A DNA stretch of 64,000 nt from Gautieria morchelliformis (GCA_015179125.1 WHVA01000333.1:62001-126000), one strand, 5' to 3'; numbered from the stretch's first letter, positions 1 through 11,381 are shown. Notes: generated by a model not told the origin, from the letters alone. Numbers and translations: made by a program.

Positions 1-180
1 ATGTATGATGATAGAATGTAGAGGCAAGCATGGACCATATGAGTATATGTTAGAAGTATATATGAAGCTTGTTAGATGTATGATGACAGAATGTAGAGGC
101 AAGTATGGACAATACCTGTACTATCTTATTATATATGGTTGATAGATCTGATTAGAAGGTATGTTTAAAATAATATGCAT
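1..180. repeat. Direct duplicate of 44503-44682
   Basis: The first 180 bases match 44503-44682 in the same orientation with about one mismatch (cttatt against attatt), and the match stops sharply after aataatatgcat. It is AT-rich with no convincing gene. The window start cuts it, so its full length is unknown. It lies beside family A sequence here and beside the inverted copy of 2613-2900 at the other site, so it is probably part of the same duplicated block. Confidence 0.8.
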
Positions 181-479
181 CTCCGTCGTTTCATGTTCGC
201 ATTCTTCCCTCACTCTATTGTATGTTTATTCCATCTACTTAGTATCATGACTGCGCACCCCTATCGGACCCTGACTCACGAGGGCCTCTTTCCTATTCGC
301 TAATACCTTGCGAGCATTCGATATAAGTAGTTTATATTCATATCATACGTCGTCCATCTTGTGCAAACTTGACCTCGCTGTGATCATCGTCTTGAGCCTT
401 CTCTTGGAGATTTCTATCTTCGACCAGCAGAGGACTTAGGCATCACTGGTGAGTTCTCATACTTCATCTTCATTACTTT

Positions 480-2640
480 AGTCTTCGAACTATTTTCTGC
501 GCTGTTGGCGAAGGGCTCCGTATCGTCAAGCACTCACAACCGTCCCAGCCCTTCCCATAGCACCTGCCCCTGTCCTGGTGTCTATGTACCATGGCGCCGT
601 TTCACTTCCTCTGTGATTCGTACTATCTACAATGTCCTGGCGATCTTCACAGCCATGAGGGACAGCTGGTGCGACGCAATACCTGAAGTAACCATCCCGA
701 GACCATATGAAGGCGACATGAATAAGGTATGATATGGCATTTATCACGCACGGTTGCCTTTTTGTAAGGCATTAAGGCCTAACTGAAGTCCATTTGCTGT
801 CGACTCCGCATCGACCCACTGGTGAGTGTGTTGTCCACTTTCCCTTGGGGTTTCCTTGGAAGCCTCCTAAGATAGTGCTCTACTGGGCGGAGGCCTTCAG
901 ATGATGGTGTGTGAGCCGGACATAGTGTTGGTTTCTGGCGTGGCCTAGAGCTGATTGAGCACGCGCGCGCTTGGAGAAATTCTCCAGGTTATGCCCTATT
1001 ATATGTAGCTCCACTATTACCTTCTTCCTCTAGCATGGGATCGTCTGTAAGGAACTTCCTCTTGCGCTTGTTTGCTGGGATTCTACTTATGGAATTCATC
1101 CCCATCTCCCCTTCAGATCCTCAGCAAACCTACTAATCGCTAACACGTCAACCTGACTATTCCTGCAGAGGATCAAGGTTGCCTATGCGCCACGCCATGG
1201 TATTCTACTGCTTGGTCCATGTTGCCATCCATTGTTGCTATCCTTATTTGACTTTCGTCTTGATTCTCCAAGGCGTGCCCTCCTGAAATATCTGTCAAGC
1301 TCGTAATCTTGCCTTCTTCGAAATTTGAGACTCGCTAGTCTCTTAAGTGTGCATACCCTTTGCACTTTGAGGCTCGCTTGTATTGACCATGAGCACATTT
1401 TGTCCAACTTTCTGTCATTCTTCCCTGCGCGACGAATACATCTGTTATAATCTTGTAGCCTTGCGTTTTTAAAACTTGAGGTTTACTAGCACTCAGGTGT
1501 GTGATCCGAGGCTTTCTTGTCTTGAACACGAATACTCACGCTTGATCGGTGAAAACAATCCCACGCCATCTTTGCGATATGTGCAACCTCGGGAGGTTTG
1601 AGAGTTGCTGGTCTGTAGTATGACTTGCGTTTGATCTTTGAATCTTGAGGTTTGGCAGGGAGACATTGATCAGTGGAGCATGTGGAGCTGTAAGTGTTAT
1701 TGAAGAATTGCATGTTCATCGTCACTATGCAAGAACCCCGTTCCACTCGACGTCGCGTGGCATTCTGTAGGATGTCTGACTGTTGTAGAGTAGTACTCGT
1801 TTGCGTATCTAGACCCCGCACCATTCCGTACGGCGCCGATTCCGACTCGACGTATGTGACATCACGACTAGCGTACCACCAGAGCACCCCTTGCTACCCC
1901 GACTCTTGCTCAAATCGACATGCAAACGAGCGATAATTTGTCGTGTCTAGCTTAGTTGTTGGCTCCAGAGAGCGGAGCGCAGGTATGGGTTTGGAAATCC
2001 ATCCCATGGTGCTGATGCCCCAGTAGCAGGTTCACCCATTCCCACTCGCTGGCCACTAACGAAGTAAAGTCAATGTCATATCCACCACAAGGCAGGGTGT
2101 ACTATCCCATTTTCCGATGTGTAGGAGATCGTGTGAACCGTCGGCGAGGGGATTCCTCACGTTGCTGGATGGATTAGTTCCCATGGTGTACACCAGGTCT
2201 CTTCAGCCGTACGTGCGGCGATATTCGGCATGGACAGAGGATACATTGAGCCCGATCCGTTCGGCACGTAGACTCCTAGACTCCTAATCGGGTTCAAAGG
2301 CAATTCCATTTTGAAACAGATGCGACAACGAATGTTAACTCTTCTACAGGCGAGTTACATACCTGTTAGACCGTAGTCCATTCGTGAATATCGCCGTGTC
2401 AGAAAATACAATTCCCAACGATGACCAACAGTTTTATTACCCCATATTATAATCAGAAGGTGGATAGGACCAAGAATCAGGAAAGAAACACACAGATGCT
2501 GTATTCTGAGCCTAAGGAAAGCCACCCGAGTTTAACAGAACGATTGATCCGGCGCTTACTCAGGTCATTTCCGACTCAATGCTCCGAGTCGACCAAGCGT
2601 CATCCATGTCAACAATACCATACGGTGCAGTAGCTTGTGT
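480..2640 (+). pseudogene. Family A host segment, copy 1 (unknown multi-exon gene, decayed)
   Basis: I do not recognise the product. The segment is alignable with 35258-36560 in the same orientation and with 64000-62500 in reverse. Two stretches look like former exons because the copies keep one reading frame through their differences. One is at about 590-732, with residues RRFTS, TIYN, RDSWCD and IPEVTIPRP shared with copy 2, followed by a possible donor gtatgatatgg. The other is at about 1694-1936, with PRSTRRRVAFCRMSD and DSDSTYVTSR shared with copy 3. A third shared stretch is at 2421-2480 (MTNS, ITPYYNQKV, NQERN). No copy has an open frame across all parts, so I treat it as a pseudogene or fragment family. 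It could also be an unknown mobile element; no terminal repeats were seen. Confidence 0.4.
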
Positions 2641-2900
2641 AAGTCTCACTCTAAGTGTGCCTCAATATTATCCTTCTGATATGTGGGAGAAGTTGGAGTC
2701 AATTGAGGATTCATCATGAGAATCAGATCCATCATCTCATTGACTAGGTGCTTCTCTGGACCACTTCTTATTTCAACTATGTAGGTAGACACCCCCATCT
2801 TTTACTATACTGTGAATCAAACTCACACACTTGGTACGAGCACTGGGATGTAACGACACGTCACTAGCGCCCCTCGATGATCTTTGCACGCAACAGGTAA
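2613..2900. repeat. Left flank of the Helitron-like block; inverted copy at 43959-44240
   Basis: Read in reverse, 44240-43959 matches this segment almost throughout, including the stretches gtgtgcctcaat, cttctgatatgtgggag and gtgaatcaaactcacacac. The match ends at caacaggtaa (2891-2900). On the other copy it continues into taaca with no insertion, so the pair gives the pre-insertion state of the block that follows. No gene seen. Confidence 0.85.
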
Positions 2901-3049
2901 TTACACTATATGAAAACAGCTCGGTGGGTTGTGGGCGTCGAGCTTATGTCAGGTTTTAGGTCAGCCTTAGTCAGCTGGCCAATCGGACGCAAGCGGCGCA
3001 GCCGCGAGCCCTAGGTGGCCAGACCATTGACGCTGCGCAGCAGCGTCCC

Positions 3050-3110
3050 AGGTCACGTGACCCGTTCACGCGTGGTCCGTGCACGACACGCGCGCGGTAT
3101 ATAAAGGCAG
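3050..3110 (+). promoter_or_regulatory. Promoter-like module of unit 1 (CACGTGAC plus TATATAAA)
   Basis: CACGTGAC at 3054-3061 is an E-box (bHLH-type site). TATATAAA follows 37 bp downstream at 3098-3105. The same pair at similar spacing is found in units 2 (6087 and 6144), 3 (8178 and 8245) and 5 (11730 and 11785). Conservation of both motifs while the sequence between varies suggests function; transcription is not shown. Confidence 0.45.
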
Positions 3111-4214
3111 AACGGTAGGATAGAATGCCAGGAATCTGCGTGATCGGCGATTCCTCTCTGCGGTCTGCTGTCTGCTCTGTCTGCTCTGTCTGCTCTGTCT
3201 GCTCTGTCTGCTCTGTCTGCTCTGTCTGCTCTCTCCTCTATGCTCTGTCTGTGCTGTTTGCTGTCTGCTCTCTCTGGTGTCTCTCTCCTCCTTTAGCTGG
3301 CTGCCTGTCTATGGCTTTGGTTGGCTGGCTATCTATTGCTTTGTTGGCTGGCTTTCTATTGCTTTGCTTTGCTGGCTATCTATTGGCTTTGCTGGCTTTC
3401 TATTGGTAGGGAATATCTCTTTTTTAATGCATTGCCATGTATTTTATTTTATTTGTGTTTGTAATTTTATTGGTTGGTTTTTTTTCCATTATATTATATT
3501 GTCACATATGTGCTTTATATTTTTGTGAATTTTTCGCAAATACATTTAAATAAAATCCCAAGACTGTGCTGAAAAAAATGGATTTTAATATCTATATTTT
3601 TCAGGTTTTTTTCGCAAATAGACATCAATGAGTTTCTTCTAAAATTCACCACAACAGATTCTGCTTTCAATGTGGTTTTTTGTTGTTTTATTTACTGTAA
3701 AGCTGCTCACCAGGCACTCCTCTCTGCTGTTCTCTGGCTATATTGGGGGCTGGCTTACTATGGCTTTGGCTGGGCCCTGGGTTTCTCTGTCAGTCTCTGG
3801 GTTCTCTGGTTTTGGCTGGGCATTAATAACAGCTTCTGCTTCAATGTACTGTACTTTTTTGACATTTTTTCGCAGATAGATGTCAATAAATTATCCTGAC
3901 TTTGTGAAAATTGACAACAGCTCCAGCTTAAATGTACAGTGCATTTTTTTGACATTTTTCAAAAATAAAATCCTATCTTAGCTAAAATTAATAACAGTTT
4001 CAGCTTACATGTACTGGACATTTTCTTGACATTTTTTTTCAAAAAATAGATAATCCTGACTTTGCTAAAATTAGTGACAGCAGCTGCTTAAATATGGCTT
4101 CCTTTACTATTTTATTTATGTCTGTATATGTCACAAAACAGATATTGATACATGTCCCTGAGTTTGCGAAAAGTTAATGATAAGTAACAGCCTCTGCTTG
4201 CTTCACTTTGAAGC

Positions 4215-5005
4215 CCTTGGGGATATGCTACACATGCCATTGGGACATGCTATGCATGGGGACACGCATGTTATGCATGGAGACACATATGTTATGCATG
4301 GAGACATGCATGTTATGCATGGGGACACACATGTTATGCGTGGAGACACACATGTTATGCATGGGGACAAGCATGTTATGAGTGGAGACATGCATGTTAT
4401 GCATGGGGACAAGCATGCTATGCATAGGGACACACAGGCTATGCATGGGCACATGCACACTATGCATGGGGATGTGCACACTATATGTGGGGACACACTA
4501 TGCTTGGGGGACACGGTACGAACAAGGGACACACTACAGGGGAAAACACTACAAACAAGGGACATTCTACACATGCTATACTTGGGGGACACGCTACAAA
4601 CAAAGGACATGCTATGCACACTATACTTGGGGGACATGTTATGCATTGGGGACACACTTTGCACACTATACTTGAGGGAGATGCTACACACACTACATGT
4701 AGGGAGATGCTACACATGTGGACACGCTATGCATGGGGGGACACACATGCTATAATTTAGGGACATGCTACATTTGGGGACACACTATGCACACTATACT
4801 TAGGGACACATTACAAACAAGGGACACACTACACACACTATACTTGAGGGACACACTATGCACACTATACTTGGGGACACAGTACATGTGGGGACATGCC
4901 ACCTGTGAGGACAGGCTACCTGTGAGGATGCGATATATGTGAGGACAGATGAAGTGTGATGACAACTACAGGTGGGGACATGCTACACGTGAGGTAGGGG
5001 ACACA
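4215..5005 (+). repeat. Minisatellite of unit 1 (about 21 bp, then mixed)
   Basis: Repeats of the type ggggacacgcatgttatgcat, 21 bp, give seven-residue repeats such as MHGDTHV in one frame. The right half turns into ggggacacactatgcacact units and finally the 17-bp type gggacacgctacctgtg seen in units 2 and 5. Both strands stay open over long runs, which is a by-product of the repeat. Confidence 0.85.
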
Positions 5006-5037
5006 CAGACATGGGAGAAATGTGTAGAGTCATTACC

Positions 5038-5727
5038 TGTTATGTATTGGGCTGGGCTCTAAAAGGACTGCGGCTTCAACTTATATGTTGCACCCCCAAC
5101 TATCATCCTAAGTATTTTGGAGATTGGAGATCGGAAATTGGAAGAGGTCAAGTATTATAACTGAAGAGGTAAGGGTTCAAGAATTAAGTGAAGTTGGATA
5201 TCAGAAATCGAGTTGGAAGACGGAGGTCAGAGAGACAGAGGCCTTGCAAGTACTTGCTGTGGTAAGAACAGGAAATGGTGCAAAGGGAGTCACATATCAA
5301 AGTCAATTATCTGATTGCAGAACAGAGGCACACATGACTGGGTTTTATTCAAAGAGCTGAGACAACATGTCAGAAGGTAGAGGTAAGCAATTCCAGTGGA
5401 AGCAAAAGTAACTAGGATAAATGGAGTAAGTAACTAATACGGAACAAGGGGAACTACAAGGGGGTTCCGGGTAGAACTAAGAACAATCAATAGGCAAAAG
5501 AACAAGGGGAATGTGGGTCTAATTGATAGTGGAACAAATGGATCTCCTGATGCTCTGGACTTGCTATGCTAAGGGTCAAGTAGGGAAGGCCGGTGAATAG
5601 AGTCAAAAGGGGAAGTATGTGAATAGTAATGAACAAGGGGATCAAAAGGTCAAAGTGTGGACGTTGCAGAATAGAGCCAGAGGAGGCATGGAGGTACCAG
5701 AGTTGGTCAAGCAGCATGGTCATAACA
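5038..5727. mobile_element. Solo LTR, family D, inside Helitron-like unit 1
   Basis: 690 bp, starting TGTTATGTATTG and ending GGTCATAACA, flanked by the 5-bp duplication TTACC (5033-5037 and 5728-5732). Unit 3 lacks it at the matching place (gagacattacatatcttgatg). Superfamily is not certain without internal sequence; a 5-bp duplication fits copia or gypsy. It carries the transitions TpG and CpA where the younger copy D2 (10245-10984) has CpG. Confidence 0.85.
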
Positions 5728-6959
5728 TTACCTACCTTGACCTGTTACTTAGAGCTACTTTCAATCAATAAGATGTGTTTTACTTATCTGAATGAAATTT
5801 TCTTATCCGAATGTGGTTGACTTATCCCAAGTTTGATTTACCCAAGGTGTTTGACCTTACCGATGCGTTTGACCTTACCGAGGCGTTTGACTTGCACCCT
5901 CGCGCGAAGCGCGGGTATCCACCTAGTCTAAGAGTTAAACGCGGGGTGGGTGGTTGTGGGCGTCGCTTATGTCAGGTTTTAGGTCAGCATTGGTCAGCTG
6001 GCCAATCGGACGCGAGCGGCGCAGCCGTGAGCCCTAGGCCCCTGGCCCAGGCCAGGCCATTGATGCTGCGCAGCAGCGTTCCAGGTCACGTGACCGGTTC
6101 ACGCGACCATACGAGGGTGGTCCGTGCACGACCCTTCGCTTGGTATAAAGAGAGCGATGCTGCAGAACCGCACTCCTCACTGGTGTCCTCCTGTGTTCTG
6201 GCTGTGGTGGGCTTACTACTTCTTTGGCTGGGGTCTTGGTGTCTTTCTGTGTGTCTCTGGGTGTCTTTCTGTGTGTCTCTGTGTGTCTTTCTGTGTGTCT
6301 CTGTGTGTCTTTCTGTGTGTCTCTGGGTGTCTTTCTGTGTGTCTCTGGATGTCTCTGGGCTTCTTTGGCTGTGAATTGACACCAGCTTCTGCTTCAATGT
6401 CCTGTATATTTTTTGATATTTTTTCGCAAATTGCTATCAATACACCTAACTTACTAACCTTAATAATAGCCAACTTAAATATCCTGTACATTTTTTTGAT
6501 ATTTTTTCGCAAATAGCTATCAATAAACCTAACTTGCTAACCTTAACAATAGCCAACTTACATATCCTGTACATTTTTTGATATTTTTTGGCAAATAGAC
6601 ATCAATAAATCAAACTTGCTAACCTCAATAACAGCCACCTTAACTATCCTGTAATTTTTTTGACATTTTTTTCGCAAATGGATATCAATAACTTATACTG
6701 ACTTTGCTCAAGTTGATAACAACTTCTGTTTTAATGTAGTGTGTTTTTTTTTTATCTTTTTTTGAAAAATAAATATAGATATCAATGAATTATCCTGACT
6801 TTGCTAAAATTAATACCAGCTTCAGGTTAAATGTACTGTACATTTTTTGACATTTTTTCAAAAGGTAGATATTAATAAATTATCCTGACTTTGCTAAAAT
6901 TAATAAGAACAGCTGCTTAAATGTTTATATGTCACAAAATAGATACTGATACATGTCCC

Positions 6960-7515
6960 TGATATGTGTGAGGACACGCTACCTGTGGGGACACGTTACC
7001 TGTGAGGACACACTACGTTTGGGGACACGCTACCTGTGAGGACATGCTACCTGTGAGGACATGCTACCTGTGAGGACATGCTACCTGTGGGGACACGCTA
7101 CCTGTGAGGACACGCTACCTGTGAGGACACGCTACCTGTGGGGACACGTTACCTGTGAGGACATGCTACCTGTGAGGACACGTTACGTGTGAGGACACGT
7201 TACGTGTGGGGACACGCTACCTGTGAGAACACATTACGTGTGCGTTACATGTGAGGACATGTTACGTGTGGGACATATTATGTGTGGGGAGTTATCTGTG
7301 GGGACACGTTATGTGTGGGGATGTGCTTCCTCTGAGGACACGTTATGTGTGGGGACACAGTACGTGTGGGGACACGCTACCAGTGGGGACACGTTACGTG
7401 TGGGACACGCTACCAGTGGGGATACGTTACGTGTGGGGACACGCTACCAGTGGGGACACGTTACGTGTGGGGACACGCTACCTGTGAGGACACGTTACGT
7501 GTGAGGACATGCTAT
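6960..7515 (+). repeat. 17-bp minisatellite of unit 2
   Basis: About 32 copies of gggacacgctacctgtg and variants. Because 17 is not a multiple of three, the frames rotate and several overlapping open frames appear; none is a credible gene. Unit 5 has the same array, shorter, at 12535-12845. Confidence 0.9.
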
Positions 7516-7647
7516 CCAACTGCACTTTGGGTCTTCCCCCATTTCTGATTTTGGTATTGTTTCTGGTTCTGTGAGAGTGTCACCAGAGGATCAGCTGGCA
7601 TATCGATATAACCACATTGTCAACATTCAGGATCCCCAAGATCACTA

Positions 7648-7830
7648 TTGGATCTATTTCACAATGCACAAGCTTTGAAACCTGTGGATTATGACAATAG
7701 GCGCAATCTTATAATCTCTGATGATTCAGTCACGACCATTACCACTTTCATGTCTAGAGCCGCTGGGAAGGCCATCCCAGAGGTCAAGAGGGAGGTCTGC
7801 ATGTTCAGCTGTTCCAGGGGGCATACATGA
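7648..7830 (+). other. Short open frame shared by units 2 and 5
   Basis: An unrecognised 60-residue frame (MDLFHNAQALKPVDYDN...). Its counterpart at 12973-13173 keeps the frame for 66 residues, with ten changes in the shared 60. The conserved part lies in the only non-repetitive stretch of these units, so it may be a captured host gene fragment, or sequence common to the subfamily with no coding role. An upstream frame (residues PEDQLAYRYNHIVN) ends just before it. I cannot name a family. Confidence 0.3.
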
Positions 7831-7986
7831 TTCATGATAATATATGAACAGGGATATAATTTGCATGACACTTTTTATTTGCCACAATGCACTTGACCTT
7901 ACTGATTCACTTGACCCTACTGATGTGTTTGACTTTACTGAGGCATTTGACCTACACCCCTGCGCGAAGCGCGGGCACCCACCTAG

Positions 7987-9883
7987 GTACACTATATGAA
8001 AGCGCCTCGGTGGGTTGTGGGCGTCGAGCTTATGTCAGGTTTTAGGTCAGCCTTAGTCAGCTGGCCAATCGGATGCGAGCGGCGCAGCCACGAGCCAAGA
8101 ACGCTGCGCAGCATAGTCACGTGACCGTTTGCGTTCCAAATTAGGTCAGCGGCGAGTATAGAACGCTGCGCAGCGGTCACGTGACCCGTTCGCGACCAGA
8201 GCGCGCATACGCGAGCGTGGTCCATGCACGACACGCACGTGCGGTATAAAGGCCGAACGGTAAGGAGGGAACGCCAGGAACCTGCCCAACCGGCGATTCC
8301 TCTGTCTGCTGTCTGCTCTGTCTGCTCTGTCTGCTCTGTCCCCTGTCTGCTCTGCTCTGTGCTCCTTTAGCTGGCTGGCTGTCTATTGCTTTGGCAGGCT
8401 GGCTATCCTTTGCTTGGGTTGGCTGGCTATCTATTGGGTTGGCTGGCTATCTATTGGGTTGGCTGGCTATCTATTGGGTTGGCTGGCTTTCTATTGGTAG
8501 GTAATATCTCTTATTTAATGCATTGCCATGTATTTTATTTTGTTTATGTTTGTAATTTCATTGGTTCCTTTTTTTTTCCATCATATTGTATTGTCACATA
8601 TGTGCTTTATATTTTTGTGAATTTTTTCGAAAATACATTTAAATAAAATCCCAAGACTGTGCTGAAAAAATTGGATTTTAATATCTATATTTTTCAGGGT
8701 TTCTTTTTGCAAATAGACATCAATGAGTTTCTTCTAAAATTCACCACAACAGATTCTGCTTTCAATGTGGTTTGTTTTGTTGTTTTATTTACTGTCAAGC
8801 TGCTCACCAGGCCCTCCTCTCTGGTGTTCTCTGGCTATACTGGTGGCTGGCTTACTATGGCTTTGGCTGGGCCCTGGGTTTCTCTGTCAGTCTCTGGCTG
8901 GGCATTAATAACAGCTTCTGCTTCAATGTACTGTACTTTTTTGACATTTTTTCGCAAATAGATGCCAATAAATTATCCTGACTTTGTGAAAATTGACAAC
9001 AGCTCCAGCGTAAATGTACAGTGCATTTTTTTGACATTTTTCGAAAAATAGATAATCCTATCTTAGCTAAAATTAATAACCATCTCAGCTTACAAGTACT
9101 AGACTTGACATTTTTTCAAAAAATAGATAATCCTGACTTTGCTAAAATTAGTGACAGCAGCTGCTTAAATATGGTTTCCTTGACTATTTTATTTATGTCT
9201 GTATATGTCACAAAATAGATATTGATACATGTCCCTGACTTTGCTAAAAGTTAATAAGTAGTAACAGCCTCTGCTTGCTTCACTTTGAGGCCCTTGGGGA
9301 TATGCTACACATACCATTGGGACATGCTACACATGCTATACTTGAGGGGCATGCTACACACACTATGCATGGGGACACGCATGTTATGAGTGGAGACATG
9401 CAATGCATGGGGACACACAGGCTATGCATGGGCACACGCACACTATGCATGGGGATGTGCACACTATATGTGGGGACACACTATGCTTGGGGGACGGGAC
9501 ACACAGGCTATGCATGGGCACACACAGGCTATGCATGGGGATGTGCACACTATATGCATGTGGGACACGCCATGCACACTGTACTTGGGGACATGCTACA
9601 TGTGGAGACACACTATGCATGGAGGACATGCTACGCACACTATACTTGGGGACATGTTATGTGTGGGGTCATGTTACAAACCAGGGACACAATAAGCATG
9701 CTATATTCGAGGCTATGCACACTATACTTGGGCACATGCAGACATGTGTAGAGACATTACATATCTTGATGTGTTACTTATAGCTACTTTCAACTGCAAT
9801 GAGATGTGTTTTACTTATCCCAAGTTTGATTTACCCAATGCGTTTGACCTACACCCCCATGTGAAGCATGGGTATCCACCTAG
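7987..9883 (+). mobile_element. Helitron-like unit 3
   Basis: It starts GTACACTATATGAAAG right after the CTAG of unit 2 and resembles unit 1. It has two CACGTGAC sites (8118 and 8178), tataaa at 8245, ctctgtctg microsatellite, ggctggctatctattgggtt repeats (8370-8490), AT-rich units (8600-9260), minisatellite (9295-9750), and tail. Its 3' hairpin has decayed to CCCATGTGAAGCATGGG, with CpG lost on both arms so that pairing is kept, followed by CCACCTAG at 9876-9883. It lacks the solo LTR found in unit 1. Confidence 0.65.
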
Positions 9884-11381
9884 AGGTAGGGGTTCAACAA
9901 TCGAGTTAAGTTGGATATCAGAAATTGAGTTGGAAGGCAGAGGTCAGAGAGACAGAGGCCTTGCAAGTACTTGCTGTGGTAAGAACAGGAAACAGTGCAA
10001 AGGGAGTCACATATCAAAGTCAATTATCTGATTGCAGAACAGAGGCACACATGACTGGGTTTTATACAAAGAGCTGAGACAACATGTCAGAAGGTAGAGG
10101 TAAGCAATTCCAGTGCAAGTAAAAGTAACTAGGATAAATGGAGTAAGTAACTAATACGGAACAAGAGGAACTACAAGGGGGTGCCAGGTAGAACTAAGAA
10201 CAACCAATAGGCAAAAGACCAAGGGGAATGTGGGTCTAATTGATTGTTACGTATCGGAATTCCCGGAGGTCGGAACTGGACGGGACAACAGCTTCAACTT
10301 ATGTGTTGCACCCCTGATGAACTACCTTCCTAAGTATTTCGGGATTGACTTGTGGATATCGGAGAAGGCAGAAGTCGGGAACAGAGTACTGAGAGTCGAG
10401 GTTTGAGGGTCGGAGAACAAAGGTCAGAAGAGGCAGAAGAGGCGGAGGACACAGGGTCGAGAGCGTAAGGAGACAAGACTAGCAAAACTCGCTGTGCTAA
10501 GAACAGGAGACAGTGCGAGGGGAATCACGTATCAAAGTCGATTATCTGGTTGCAGAAACGGAGACATACATGAGGGGGTTTTATACAAAGAGCTGAAGCA
10601 ACAGGTAATGGTATGGTACTAAGCAAATTCCGGAGAGTGCGGGAATCGGACAGACATACGGGGCAAGTAACTAATGCGGAACAATGGGATGACAAGGGGG
10701 GTGCAGGGTAGGGTAAGTACAATGGCAAAGAACAAGGCGAGTAAGTACAATAGGCATCGGAAGAAACGGAATGACGGAAATGGTATCTTGCTGTGTTCAG
10801 GGTCGAGTACGGGGGCCGGTATCTGGAGGTGGCCAGGGGTACTGAAATCACAAGGGTTGAGGTAGAGGGTTGCGGATGGTGCGGATGTTGTGGAATAGAG
10901 TCGGAGGTGGTGTGGAGGCGGTGCAGAGGTGGTGCAGAGGATATGCAGATATGGTGGAGATGGTTGAGCGGAACAGTCGTAACATTGATCAAATGGACCT
11001 CCTGATGCTCCGGACTTGCTATGCTAAGGGTCAAGTAGGGAGGGCCGGTGAATAGAGTCAAAAGGGGAAGTATGTGAATAGTAAAGAACAAGGGGATCAA
11101 AAGGCCAAAGTGTGGACGTTGCGGAATAGAGCCAGAGGAGGCATGGAGGTACCAGAGTTGGTCAAGCAGCATGGTCATAACATTACCTACCTTGATGTGT
11201 TACTTAGAGGTACTTTCAATCAATAAGATGCGTTTTACTTATCTGAAAGAAATTTTCTTATCCGAATGTGTTTGACTTATCCCAAGTTTGATTTACCCAA
11301 GGCGTTTGACCTTGCTGATGTGTTTGACCTTACCGAGGTGTTTGACTTGCACCCCCGCACGAAGCACGGGTATCCACCTAG
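9884..11381 (+). mobile_element. Helitron-like unit 4: duplicated tail of unit 1
   Basis: This begins abruptly in sequence matching position about 5168 of unit 1, inside the family D LTR, and runs on through the LTR end and the unit 1 tail to a hairpin and CTAG at 11378-11381. The junction cataacattacctaccttga is the same as at 5721-5740, so the LTR was already in place when this copy arose. It is a duplication, not an independent insertion. A further family D LTR (10245-10984) then landed inside it. Confidence 0.75.
10245..10984. mobile_element. Solo LTR, family D (D2), nested in an older family D LTR
   Basis: 740 bp, TGTTACGTATCGG to GTCGTAACA, flanked by TTGAT on both sides (10240-10244 and 10985-10989). 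It keeps CpG at sites where the other copies have TpG or CpA, which fits its being the youngest. No internal retroelement region is present. Confidence 0.85.

Larger units (their letters stand above)
2901..5926 (+). mobile_element. Helitron-like unit 1
   Basis: It starts TTACACTATATGAAAAC. A GC-rich leader with GGCCAATCGG, the palindrome CGCTGCGCAGCAGCG, CACGTGAC at 3054-3061 and TATATAAA at 3098-3105 looks like a promoter. Then follow a 9-bp microsatellite (ctctgtctg, about 3165-3230), a ggctggctatctatt repeat, AT-rich tandem units with cattttttcgcaaatag (3540-4190), and a minisatellite (4215-5005). The tail has sub-terminal repeats of gtttgaccttaccga and the 3' hairpin with CTAG at 5923-5926. 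A solo LTR sits at 5038-5727. Long open frames over the minisatellite arise from the repeat and are not evidence of a gene. Confidence 0.65.
5927..7986 (+). mobile_element. Helitron-like unit 2
   Basis: It follows the CTAG of unit 1 directly and starts TCTAAGAGTTAAACG, the conventional TC 5' end. It has CACGTGAC at 6087-6094, tataaa near 6144, a tgtctttctgtgtgtctctg repeat (6236-6350), AT-rich units of about 83 bp with ttttttcgcaaatag (6400-6960), the 17-bp minisatellite (6960-7515), a unique stretch (7520-7850), and the tail ending in a hairpin and CTAG at 7983-7986. It is the same subfamily as unit 5. Confidence 0.65.

Noticed and set aside
3125-3528. Frames with CSVCSVCSV and hydrophobic tails that look like membrane proteins
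   Set aside because: They come from the ctctgtctg microsatellite and ggctggctatc repeats; the sister units do not keep the frame.
4177-4755. Long overlapping frames on both strands (up to 192 residues) rich in MHGDTHV-type repeats
   Set aside because: They arise from a 21-bp minisatellite, are open in several frames at once, and have no non-repeat domain.
6086-6516. Frames with repeated THRKTHRDTQK and CLSVCLCVSFCVS
   Set aside because: Products of the tgtctttctgtgtgtctctg repeat, open on both strands; not conserved as protein between units 2 and 5.
10525-11178. 217-residue minus-strand frame
   Set aside because: It runs across the nested family D LTRs and has no partner in the other family D copies; taken as chance.
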